DNA of 64,000 nt from Zygnema cylindricum (lineage: Eukaryota > Streptophyta > Zygnematophyceae > Zygnematales > Zygnemataceae), in contig JBBHKE010003218.1 of NCBI GenBank assembly GCA_037447655.1, positions 105,711 to 169,710 on the forward strand. The letters run 5' to 3'. Positions 31,874 through 42,715 of this stretch are shown here, in pieces (position 1 is the stretch's first letter; every line of letters starts with the position of its first letter). The notes under the pieces are model-generated. The model was not told the origin of the DNA, ran no database searches, and saw nothing but the letters and a program-made list of their open reading frames with translations. The translations under genes were made by a program, and so were the position numbers.

Positions 31874-32672
31874 GGTGATGTACCTCGCGAGGTACATCAC
31901 CAATTACAGAAAAAATTGAGCCGCGACACGTTGGATAATGAGCATACGTGTCAAGATGACAACCAACGGAAATCAAAAAAAATTGCACACGATATACGCA
32001 TCAAAAAATCTCGCAGAAAAAACAAACAAAATCTCGTAACGCACTTTTGTCACGCTATTTTTGTTGTCACCCATTCGTCACAGTATTTCTGGCAGCGCTC
32101 ATTCGTCACGCTTAAAAATAGGAGCCCTAAAAAAATGAGGTGGGATCTGACAAGGCGTCTGCAAAGAGTACCAAACCTGTGTTGAACGATGACCTAGTAC
32201 GCACGTACATGGTACGCAAATGAAGATTTTTAGTCGGTGTAAAAATCATTGACGATTTTTAATATCAAATTTATAGCTACGTGGCACCACTCTTTTGTTA
32301 CCACGTGGATTACAAACTCTCCGCAATGGAATTTCGTTCAGATTGTAGCATTCTGTAATGTTGGCCGTACAATTACAGAATGTCCTAATGGAACTTCACC
32401 CTAAGGGTGAAGTTCCATCATACGTTTATGTAATCGTACGGCAAACTTTACAGACCGGGTCGATTGAGGGTAAGGTTCCATTAGGCGAAAAGTGAGGTTT
32501 GCTACTGGACGCCGTACGTATTCGTACATCACCGTACATATCCGTACCATTAATTTTTTTTTGTAAGACGAAACATCGCTACTGGAAAGCTGTCGGGAAG
32601 CTCCAATGATGTAGGAGTGATTCCTGACCGTTGGATGTTTCACTATTATAGATCTGCGAAGCAATCGGGCAC

Positions 32673-32728
32673 ATCATCTCGTGGGCCCCAACTCTCCTCG
32701 CGAGGAGAGTTGGGGCCCACGAGATGAT
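32673..32728. repeat. Perfect 56-bp palindrome
   Basis: Two 28-base arms, centred on CTCG/CGAG between 32700 and 32701, complement each other without mismatch or loop. The arm runs CGAGGAGAGTTGGGGCCCAC plus eight more bases. Confidence 0.95.
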
Positions 32729-32878
32729 TGCCATTGGTACACGTCAAAAAATAAATACATATCTACTTTGATCGAGGGATCACAGGCGTGCACGTCGTAC
32801 AGGCCATGTGCCGCCTGCCACGCTGAATGCATGTCAGGTTGAAAATATCCTCGCACGCTCCGTCTGACATTCAAGGTT

Positions 32879-32888
32879 NNNNNNNNNN
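32879..32888. other. Assembly gap (10 N)
   Basis: Ten undetermined bases. The true gap may be of any length, so coordinates across it are nominal. Confidence 1.
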
Positions 32889-33198
32889 GAAGTTGCCATC
32901 TAGGAGGTTTGTTCTAAACATGTTTGTAAATCGCCCAAATCATCCATCGATTGGTTTGGGATTTTTCTGAATCCCACTGCAAGGTAGTCCGCTTTTCACC
33001 GCATCAAATGTGTTTAGGCGCTGAGAGGCATGGTTTAGCATGGCGGATAAAACAAAAATATACTTTTTGTTGTAATGTGTCTTAGAACGGCTATGAGAGA
33101 CTTCCAGAACCTCCATTGAGAACGGCTCTGAGAGGCTTCCAGAACCTCCATTATGACTGGCAGTCTACAAGTAGACGCTCCTCAAGCGAAGTAAAAAG

Positions 33199-33353
33199 AG
33201 ACATTGATAGTTGGGTGGAGCTCCACCCAACTGTCTATGTCTTTTTTTTTTAAGCACTCAGTACTAGATTTTTCGTTGGTTTTCCATCATGACTCACGAA
33301 TTTTTTTTTTCTGTATCTGTCAACCCACCTCGAGGTGGGTTGATAGTTACAGA
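33199..33353. repeat. Two further near-perfect palindromes
   Basis: One is centred at 33220/33221 (AGTTGGGTGGAG with its complement, about 22-base arms, two mismatches). The other is centred at 33331/33332 (TCAACCCACCTC with its complement, similar arms). Each is bordered by T-rich then A-rich runs. Confidence 0.85.
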
Positions 33354-33582
33354 GAAAAATGAAGCGAACTCCTCGCAGATGAACATCTGACGGTCAGTAT
33401 TACCTCCAAGACCTTCGGAGAGTCTCGGCAAGAGTTACCTCCAAGACCTTCAGAGAGTATCGGCAAGATTCTGTGTAATGTTGTTTTTCATATAAAAACA
33501 AAATAGGCGGTACGATTTGGTACGAAAAGTCGCGGATTTGTGTAAACTACGCCACTTTTCGCCTGATGGAACGTCACCCTAA

Positions 33583-35612
33583 GTCTTTTTAGGGTTTGGT
33601 TAGCTACCTACTAAACCCGCTAAATGTTTGTACAAATCTTGTTTGGAGGATCTACCGTTGAAGGATATTTCATCCAACGGTAACCATAAAAGTCACGATA
33701 TTTGGTGTAGCGTTTTCCAATTACCCGTTTCCTTTTCCCTTTACCTTTTTCACCCACCCTTTTTTCACCTACCCACTCTAATACGGTCAGTTATAACTTA
33801 TTTCTACATTTGAATTCAATTTCCTCGCCTTACGTCTTACTAATCATATGCCGTAATATCATGTAGATCATGGGAATACCACACCATTTAAGGACAAAAA
33901 ACCGCAGGAAACCCTAATGTTGATTGTCAATGCGTTAAATGGTAAAAAAGTGTTTTGATTTCCACTAGAGATGGGGAGACCTCAGGACCTTTTTCCGGCG
34001 GTTTGATGGGAATGATAGGGCATTTAATCGGGAGAAGAAATAATGGAGTAAGAAAATGAACAAAGGTTAATCGCAAAAATCGTGTAGAGTTGAAAAGGTT
34101 TTGGGAAGGACTAAAAAAGTCAAGAATGAAAAAAAAATGGGATGAAGAGAGATTTCTTTTAACTCGATGTGAATCTTTAGTTTGGTGCACACCCCGATGT
34201 ACATTTGAAGTTTGATTTGCGTCAATGGAGAGTTATGGGTTTTTACAAAAGAAATTATGTATGCACTTCTTCGCATTTGGCACATATCATGTGATAAATA
34301 GATAATTTTCGACATGCAACGAAGTGGATAATTTTTTGTTTTTATATTTCCTTTTTCGTTTTTTTATCCTAAATCATCCTACTGCCGAATATGTGAAATG
34401 AATGGAAACCTTGGCCTTTCCAGTTATTTATGCTGAGTTTTCCTCCTGTACCCAAATATTTTCTTTACAATTGCAATGACTATGTGTAAACTGTATTACA
34501 TACTATCGTACACTACAATTACATACATTGCAAATTGTTTGTGCACATTTGAACTATGGGCCGAGATTGCTAGAGCTTAACCAATTACAAAAAAATGGAT
34601 ACAAACTTGCGTTTCAACTTATTTGTCTTATATATAAGACAAATAATAGAATTGATAACCCAACATTTGCTTTGGAAAGATAAAATTCTTAGCTTTCGGA
34701 CGTGTATAGGACAAAAAGTTTATTCAATTGGCTGAAAAGATACTAACACTAGTACATGTAATAATGTAATATATGCAATCTAATGTAATATATAGTGTTG
34801 TTATTTTGAGGGGATATTTCACCAGAGAGCATAAACATGAAAATTTCCACGCGATGACTATTTCTTTACCTACCAAGGAAAAACAAATATCCATAAATAC
34901 GACGAAAAATTGTTGACTATGATAATATACTGCAAAATCCCCATTGTGATGACGACAATAGTGATAATGATGCTAAAATTTTAAAAAACTGGGTGAAAAA
35001 CTTACATAAAAGGTGATAGGAAAGGGTTTCGTTCGTGTGAAATTTTTCCAGTTTCTAGAAATTTCTGTAACAACTAAAGAAATAGTGAAAGAATAATCTC
35101 ATTTGGTAACTTCAGTAGATAGATTTAGGAAGTACCACGATGCAAAAAAAAAGAAAAAACTTGGGTAAAGCGGTCATAAACCAAAAAAGAAAAAAACAAA
35201 CTGGCATAGAACCGTTATAAACCAAACGAAAAAAAAAACAAATGAGACGCAAAAAAAAAACTTAACCGTCATTAACCAAATAGAGAAAAAATTGAGGCAA
35301 ATTTGCACTACTGCCCAAAATCAATAAAAAACAATTTAGTTAGTACTGAACAAAACTGCATTGCTATTACGGTGGAACATAAAAGTGACCTTTTTTAACT
35401 TACCAAAATATTTCATCGCTAAAATCTTAAATCTTTTTTCTTATTGAAATATTCCATCACCGACATTTTAACTTATCGAAACATTTTTATATTCAAGATT
35501 CGAGGCAAAAATTTACACTGACAATTCCCAATTATCGCAAAAAAAAGTACCGAAAATAAATCAACGACAGTCAAAAAGTACCGAATCATAAAAATAAAAA
35601 TTGTACATTTTC
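33583..35612. other. AT-rich stretch downstream of the Y3IP1-like gene
   Basis: Nothing recognised beyond the expected 3' flank of the minus-strand gene ending at 35613. Short direct repeats of an AAAC-rich unit lie near 35160-35290. Confidence 0.35.
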
Positions 35613-35712
35613 TTATTGGAGCGAGTTGAGGAACAAAATGACAACCACGGCAATACCGATAAAAATGGGAATTGTACTAACTCCATAAAGGATGCCGTAG
35701 CCCTGTAAGGAG

Positions 35713-35763
<51 letters not shown>

Positions 35764-38700
35764 AAAAAAAACCAACAAAAAAACAAAAAAGAAAAAAAAA
35801 AAAAAGTTAATACTGCAAACAAAGACCTGAGAATTGTAGGGTCAAAGAGCCCAAATAAAAAAAAACAACGAAAATTGCCTCGGCAAAATGAAGTCGAGAA
35901 TCATAAGGGCGTAAAGAAAATATAAAATCATACAGAAAAGAAGCGGTGGTTAGAATCTCAGGAGCTTGGTTGAAATAGATTTCAGAAAAGTCGCATTTCA
36001 AATAGGGAAAAAAAGCATGGTGTAAAAAAAACTTTAAGAAAGATGAAGATGACTTGATGATAATGATGATGATGATGATGATGATAATGATAATGATGAT
36101 GATGATGATGATGATGATGATAATGATGATGATAATGATGATGATGATGATGATGATAATGATGAAAATGACGGTGAAATGATGAAGTAAAATGAGATAG
36201 AGTGAGCTCTTTTACCATCCATGAAGGAAGAATTTCTCCAATACTTTTTTCTTCTTGAGTTGGGATCTCTGTCGCAGCGTCCCAATCAACGTCAATTCCG
36301 GCTCTTTGGGCTGCTAGTCCGGGATCCACTCCTGTGGGAGTCACTTTTGCATATGGAGAGACAGACTTTCTTCTTTGGGGACTCGCATCCTCCTCATCCT
36401 GTTTATTTGAAAAAGGTAAATACGACAAAAATGTACAAAATGTAAGCATCATCAAATCTTGTTTTTGGGCTTTCGAAAATAAAAACCATAGACAAATTTT
36501 GCACAAAAAAATGATTGTGGAGTTAGTGATTTCTAACCATCAATCACTGATTTAGTTACTTGTTGTCAAATACTTCATTCTCAAGAGACGAGACGGACTT
36601 GTTTGCCAATTGTCAAATAATATCTCGTAAAAAGAGATGACTTATCTGGTACAAGAGATATTTCTGTAAATCTGGAGGAATGTAGAGCCTGGATTTATCA
36701 TCATGAGAAATGGACTATTCTAATTCAAAATGTAAGAAAGAGGATCTATCTTCTCTTTCACAAAGTGAAAAAAGTCGTGTTACTGAAAAGTATTAGCAAA
36801 TAAGTCCAGCACCAATTCCCAATCAGGCTTGGCGTACTTCACGGCTTTCATCTCACACTGCCTATTGAAATTAGTGTGAACAGACTAAAAGTAAAGCTGA
36901 AAATAAATAAGGTCTATACCATTTCATTCACAAAACAAAAGGGCATATGAATTTGTGGACGATATACTTTTTTTTGGAAGAAAAGGCGAAGATTTAACTT
37001 TTACAATCAATCCCTGGAAGTGGACAGGTGTCGATACGTCATAAAGGTTACAGACGTTCATATAACACAAAGGACACCTCTTTGTTTTTAATATCAGTCG
37101 ATTTTTTAGCAATCCATGTCGCCAAGTACCGGCTGTCATGTAGAAATTTCTTTCCGCAATATCTCTGCTGGGCAGATCAATCCCGTTTGTACTTTTTGAA
37201 CGGAATAAAACTATATTATTACAAGTTAAATGATTTTATTGCTTTTAACGTTGGCCAAGTTATAGCCTCGTAAGTTCCAAGTCATGCATTTTATTCCTTT
37301 TTAAGTTTCCCCGAGTGATTATGGTGAGGTTTAGTCAAGTATATATTGCTTGGAGGTTATTGTCACCTTAATCTCGCCCATTTGTTATCCAGGATGAAGT
37401 GAAGGTAATATAAAGTAACTAATTGAAACCAGGTTTATTCAGACAAAGTTAATAAAAAATCGGTAAAATCCGAAACTTTGTCATTTTCTCACCTGAAATA
37501 GTATTCCATACACTGTTCTAGGGCTGAATATGCAATTTTGTATTCAATTATGATGAGATTGAAAGTATATAATACTCATGATGGAGCAAAAGAACTAAGC
37601 CAAGGTGAAAGCTTTGTCAGAAACCGACAAAGCAACTTAAAAAAAAAAAAAAAAAAAAGTCTTGCCTCCAGTCGAGGCCAGACTGGCATGTCATCTGAAA
37701 GAGTCCGTAGGGGAGAGGGGAGGAAAAGAGGAGCAGACAAGATTGAGAGGAGAGAGAGGAGAGATGAGAGAGTAGAGAGGAGTCTTACCTCCAACCGAGG
37801 CCAGGCTCGCATCTCATCTGCAAGAGCTCGTAGGGCCATCTGATCTTTGGGAACTCTCCCCTCATTCACCTGTCCTTTCCCACATCCCATGTGGTACTTG
37901 ACTAATTAATTACTTTGAGAGAAAAAGAGGGAAATCAATTAGTTAAGACGCAATGAGAAAACATTCAGATTCGTGAAGCTTGAGGCTCCTGTAGGATGAA
38001 GCTCACATAAACTAGTATTTGGGAGTTTGCTTAACAAGAATAATGCAGAAACTATTGTTTTCACCTCAAATAATTGTAAATCCCACCATACAACTGGTAA
38101 CTCCTACTACCTCTGACCTCACCAAACTATGATTTTGGCGTGAATGAACTAAAACTGAAGTTCTCCCCTTAGCCAGTTTTACAAATTTCCATTCTCAACT
38201 CGACTGTCTCTGCTTCTCCCCTCAATAGACTCTCACACCTTGACGATTCTCACTTCAACTACTTCTAATTCTCACATCAACGAATTCTACTTCTCACATC
38301 AACAAATTCTAATTCTCACCTCAACAAATTCTAATTCTCACCTCAACAAATTCTAATTCTCACCTTAACAAATTCTAATTCCAACTTCAACAACTTATAA
38401 TTCTCAACTCAACGAATTTTAATTTTCATCTCAGCGAAATCTAATTCTCAGATCAACAAATTCTAATTCTTACCTCAACTAGAGCATTTGCAATTTCCTC
38501 TCGAGTACAACCAGATTCATTGTCGATTCCCAACTGCTTCATCCTCTCAACTTCCCGAGGATCTTCAATCATGAGGGCGAGGCGAATCTGGACACAGTTT
38601 AAAACTTGACACCATGAGCGCATTCATTTTAGGTGTCGTAAAAAGCAAGGAGATTCCACAGAGACACCCTCCCCTCCTTTCCCTCCCTCTCCCTCTCCCT

Positions 38701-40572
38701 CTTTTTCTTGTTCTTCAGGAAGTTTATTAGGCTTGTTGCTAGCAGTCCAGACAAAACCGACCCACTTCAATGGGGCCAAACCAAAAGAGGGAGAGGAGGA
38801 GGAGGTGTATGGCGAGGGATAAAGTGTTTCATTTAAGCTCACCTCATTGAACATCATATCACGCTTCACCTTCAGAAGCTCCAAAACCTGCCTTTCCAAA
38901 ACCAGGGAAAGATTTAATAACTCGTCCTGAACTTAGAAAGAATTAATAACTGGACTTAAAAAAAATGAATGTCTAGTTTTTAACTTAAAATGAATTCATG
39001 TCTGGCTTTATTTATCACTACATTATCCACCATGTTTTGTCTGGACTTCACTAATTCCAAACTATATTTATTTGTTGCGACATAAAACATGTCTTCGTTT
39101 AAGATAAAAAAAAAAGGGTTTGGAACAAAACACGAGCTCTTGTGAACCTCACAACATCACATGAAAACCCTGATACTTTTTAAACCCTCAAAAAACCCTA
39201 AAACTTCAACAATTGAACACATACTAATTGCTTAGCGGACATAACGATAATAAGAAAGATAATAAAAAGGAAAATAAAAAATATATTAATAAAAATATAT
39301 GAAACAATAAAGATAATAATAAGGATAAGAATAAAGAGAATAAGCCGCTTAGTATTACATAAAATCAATTGTTAAATTCTACGAGGCAAAATGCTTTGAG
39401 TTCTCAAAAACCATCAATGCCTCCAGAGGAGTTTTGTGACAGACTTCATACCCAGAAATATAAGTACAAACAGGCAAGAAATTTGACATTAAACATACTT
39501 CTTCTTTAAATGGGAAAGAAAGCCAGCACGCGCAAATAAATACCCTGTATGACTTTAAACAAACCTTAAATCTTCCATATAAAAAGGCCAATTAAGCATT
39601 TTCCTCCTTTCGACTACTTTCAGGTAGAAAAATATATAAAGTATATTTATATACTATATGTATATACTATGTGTATACCAGTATATATAAGTATGGACAT
39701 TGTCTGTAAGCGATGTGTAAGTGGTTTCAACATAGAACCATTGGTTTATCAAGGAAATTGACTAACTTACAATTTCTTTAACTATAATTATCATTTATTA
39801 TTATTATAATAACTAGGAAAATAATTATTCTATAAAAATATACTTATATTTATATTGCCATATTGATTGATGTACTGTTATTCACCCCAATCCTATAACA
39901 CCTCTCTTCAAACTTTCAGGATAAATCTTGGTGCAAAATGTGGAAACAAAAATAATCTTTAGAGACAGAAAATATTTTTTACTAACAATATATATATAGA
40001 CAATAAAAAACACCAAGGATTCAAGCCCTAATATATAATATACACACCAAAACCATTTAAACTTTTACAGGCCATTCTTTATATGCCCTGTAAAAAAAAA
40101 AAAAACATAGGGTTCTAACTGACAAAGAAGTAAGACAAAAAGTGTCCCTCACTAACCACAAAAATATTCTTAGTATACGACAAAAAAAATGGCCATAACT
40201 TACCCTAATAATATCCTTAATATCCTGAATATCCCTCTCATCCAGATCCAGCTCAGGACTGCCAGCTGTCACTGTTCCGGATTCCCCTCCCTCAGATGAA
40301 GCAAATGTTTTCCCTGGACTCTCACTCCAATACTGACTCTTGGATAAGAATAGTATTTTTTTTTTATCGTATCCAAAACGTCGAGGGACGAGGTATGGTG
40401 TGGATTCAAAAACACTTTTGATTTTCATGACTCTTTGGTTTTTTACCATAAATAATTGTGTTTTTAGTGCTACATTGGAGGACCTCAGGCTCTGTACTTG
40501 TCTGAGGCTATTTTGACCTAATTCTGGGATTGTGGAACAAGGGCATAACAACTGCTGGCAGGAAACTGCCAT
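35613..40572 (-). CDS. Y3IP1: Y3IP1/CGL59-like photosystem I assembly factor, complete
   Basis: Six minus-strand exons: 40572-40204, 38887-38843, 38587-38474, 37869-37789, 36398-36216 and 35702-35613. All lengths are multiples of three with AG/GT borders, giving 293 codons. Residues 1 to about 70 are basic and Ser/Leu-rich, as in a chloroplast transit peptide. The conserved body follows: LDERDIQDIKDIIR, VLELLKVKRDMMFNE, LALMIEDPREVER with GIDNESG, VNEGRVPKDQMALR with AWPRLE, then SPYAKVTPTGVDPG with AAQRAGIDVDWDAA. The last 29 residues (GYGILYGVSTIPIF, ending LFLNSLQ) form a single C-terminal membrane helix. Y3IP1 (CGL59 in algae) works with Ycf3 in photosystem I assembly at the thylakoid. 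Identification rests on my recall of the family, especially the tail; the length is normal. Introns hold microsatellites and a partial copy of exon 4. Confidence 0.75.
35711..35805. repeat. A-rich homopolymer tract in the last intron
   Basis: About 40 consecutive A bases followed by further A runs, just upstream (gene sense) of the last exon's acceptor. On the coding strand it forms an extreme poly-T tract before AG. Confidence 0.9.
36050..36180. repeat. (GAT)n microsatellite in intron 5
   Basis: Trinucleotide run GATGAT interrupted by AATGAT. It yields artefactual His-rich and Ser-rich frames on the minus strand. Confidence 0.95.
37655..37715 (-). pseudogene. Partial duplicate of Y3IP1-like exon 4
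   Basis: On the minus strand the segment reads LRTLSDDMPVWPRLE, close to LRALADEMRAWPRLE of exon 4 (37869-37789). The following donor is GC (GAG|GCAAGAC) instead of GT, and the first part of the exon is absent. It is a decayed tandem exon copy about 130 bp downstream of the original. Confidence 0.75.
38238..38485. repeat. Minisatellite of about 20-22 bp, intron 3
   Basis: Around ten imperfect copies of a unit containing TCTCACCTCAACAAATTC, ending just before the exon 38474-38587 donor side. Confidence 0.85.
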
Positions 40573-40589
40573 GGTAGCGAGTCAAATTA

Positions 40590-40815
40590 TCAAAAGGCAG
40601 CGCTCTCTCCCTCTCTCTCCTTCTCTCTCTGTTTCTCTCCCTCTTTCTCTCTCTATCCTCCCGCTCTCTTTCTCTCTACGTCTGTCTATCTTTCGCTTCT
40701 GAAGTTCTTACTCTCTTTCTCCTGCTCTTTTCTCTCTTTTTCTCTTTCCTTTCTCTCTGTATCTCTCTTTTGTCTCGTTTTCTCTCACTCTTTTCTCTCA
40801 CTCTTCTGATGAGCA
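40590..40815. promoter_or_regulatory. CT-rich tract upstream of the Y3IP1-like start
   Basis: Dense CTCTCT/TTTCTC run within 20-240 bp upstream of the ATG (seen as GA-rich on the coding strand). Such tracts are common near plant transcription starts, but no TATA box or start site can be fixed here. Confidence 0.4.
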
Positions 40816-41013
40816 GAAGTGCAATGTGAAAGGAGAAAGCGTTGCCTCAAAACATTAAATAGCCTTTGAAAGAAGAATGGATACCGTATGCATTTTTTAG
40901 TATGGAACTGTATCCAGATGTCAGTTTCTAGGAAGGGAAAGCAAATGCAGTGTCTAGAAATCTCCGGCAGAGATTCTGCTCATCCATACAAGATACCGTC
41001 ATACGTTTAAAAG

Positions 41014-41321
41014 CATAGTTCAAAAGTAGGCGTTTTTATGATAGGCCTTTGGTCGGCGACTTTACCGTAAGTTGTGTTATGGACTTTTCATGTGATCTTC
41101 TTATATCGATACTTTGATTAGCGAGCGTCCGATCGCCCGAATCTGACGGTGTAAATAAAAACTTTTGGTACGAATGTTTTTAATTGGTCCAATTTTTGGT
41201 CCGAATGTTTTAATTGGTCCGAATAGGTCCGAATACAATATGGGTCTTAAGGTCATATTGTATGTTTTGCATACAATAGGCATATTGTACGGGCCTACTT
41301 TCACCTACTTTTGAAACTATG
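41014..41321 (+). mobile_element. hAT-like MITE, family 1 (308 bp)
   Basis: Ends CATAGTTCAAAAGTAGG and TTTTGAAACTATG. Flanking octamers TTTAAAAG and TTTTAAAG differ at one base. Internal blocks match 294-750 and 56119-56757 (CAATATGGGTCTTAAGG). Confidence 0.8.
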
Positions 41322-42149
41322 TTTTAAAGTGCATGCACTAAAGGAAGTACTAAAGGAAGTAACCCTAAAAAAATTCCTTGCACAAAATTCTGACACGTGA
41401 CAGGCGGCCTCGTGACGCGTCAATCGGCTCCCTTATCGAATCCTAGCGGTATTTATTCTGCAATAAGCGTCATAAAAAAACGCGTTGCGTGCAAACTAAA
41501 TAGCAAAGTGCGCACAGAGAATTGATAATTTAGCGCATCGTCAGTCGTTGATGGGCAGGATCTACAATGTTAACATTTAAATTATAATTGACATGCATAT
41601 GTTTATCTATTTATGAGTGCTGGCCATTTGTGACTGTGAAATATGGCAGTTGGCTGCTGTCCTATTTCTCATGGTTTCGAACACAACGACCGTATTTGTT
41701 AGGGGATTATTAACCCTCTACTCTTTCGGTTTGTACGTTTGTGAGACAAGTATACAAATTGTGACGCATTTGTCACACTTTATATTCTTTACGACAATCT
41801 TCGAAGTTCCATTTTTTTTATTATTATCAAAACCGCGATGGTTACACCATCCAAATATAAAACTTGATTGACTACCATAAAGGCTACGGTTGGAAAACCC
41901 ATAAGTACGAACAAAAATTACAAAAGCTAAGCAACACTAAGAGCAAGGCCTTGTAAGCAATAAACACAAATACAAATATCAAAACCAAACTACAATAGCA
42001 CTAAAAACCACGCTATACACGAACTCCAAAGGAAAAAATGGGTCGTCGGCCCAAACCTAAACCAAGTCCATGCTAAAGGTCGAAATGACAAATATCATCA
42101 ATGTGCACAGGGTGGCGCGGAGGTAAATCTCTCAGTCCACGACCTTATT

Positions 42150-42715
42150 CACTAGGGTCCATTATTCACTACCGTTCTTTCTTAGATGAAGACTGATGCT
42201 TGAGAACGTTGAAGGGCGACAAAATTACGTTGGCGGTAAAAAGCTGACATGGGTAGGGTTACCAAGTCCTCTAACTTCAAAAGACCGTTAAGCGCATTCA
42301 AGTATGAAATTGTCGAAAAGTATAAAGTTGTCAAGTTCTTGGTGAGCGTCATCTCGTTTTTCATATGTCGTTGCATCTCGAGCCGCAACACTCGTATATA
42401 ATGCAGCACGCGTGGAAACATGGAATCCCATAAAGTCGGTGAGAATTACATCCCCCGTGTTCTTTCTACGCCTTGCAAAAACACGAGATCCACGCGAAGG
42501 CTACGTATACCCCTAGATTGAGGGCATGGTTGGAGGATATACAACACTTGACGTTTCAATGTATCTTGCTTCACTACCCACTAATTCTATTACATCTCGA
42601 AGCTTGTCATATGTTGTTGTACGCTCCCTATCGTGTGAACAACAAAGCAAATGGACGCCTTCCTCATCGGTAGATTGGCCACAAAAGCGAAGTGGCTTTG
42701 CCTAAGCGAGGGGGG
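42150..42715 (-). pseudogene. Retroelement C-terminal fragment (zinc-ribbon plus endonuclease-like), decayed
   Basis: One minus-strand frame reads CGQSTDEEGVHLLCC with RTTTYDKLRDVIE, which resembles the Cys/His motif after the reverse transcriptase of some algal and bryophyte retroelements. A second frame reads NTGDVILTDF then AARDATTYEKRDDAH, placed like the PD-(D/E)xK-type endonuclease that follows in such proteins. The frames are broken, no RT core is present nearby, and the match is by recollected pattern only. Confidence 0.35.

Larger units (their letters stand above)
30843..33579. mobile_element. Cluster of Harbinger-like elements with GGGTGAAGTTCC ends
   Basis: Terminal words GGGTGAAGTTCCATTAG occur at 30843, inverted ending 32401, direct again at 32405, a variant GGGTAAGGTTCCATTAGG at 32467, and inverted ending at 33579. 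At 32384-32421 two termini meet back to back across a shared TAA; TAA also follows 33579. Two or three elements of one family have thus inserted beside or into each other. Exact pairing is uncertain. The interior includes an hAT-like MITE, several perfect palindromes and the assembly gap. Confidence 0.55.

Noticed and set aside
32673-32728. Bacterial-type transcription terminator
   Set aside because: Loopless perfect palindrome in a eukaryotic intergenic region with no neighbouring gene end; not interpreted as a terminator.
35613-35822. 69-codon ORF with a long phenylalanine run
   Set aside because: Only its last 29 codons are a genuine exon; the Phe run is the intronic A/T tract.
36034-36215. 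His-rich and Ser-rich frames
   Set aside because: Intronic (GAT)n microsatellite read on the minus strand.
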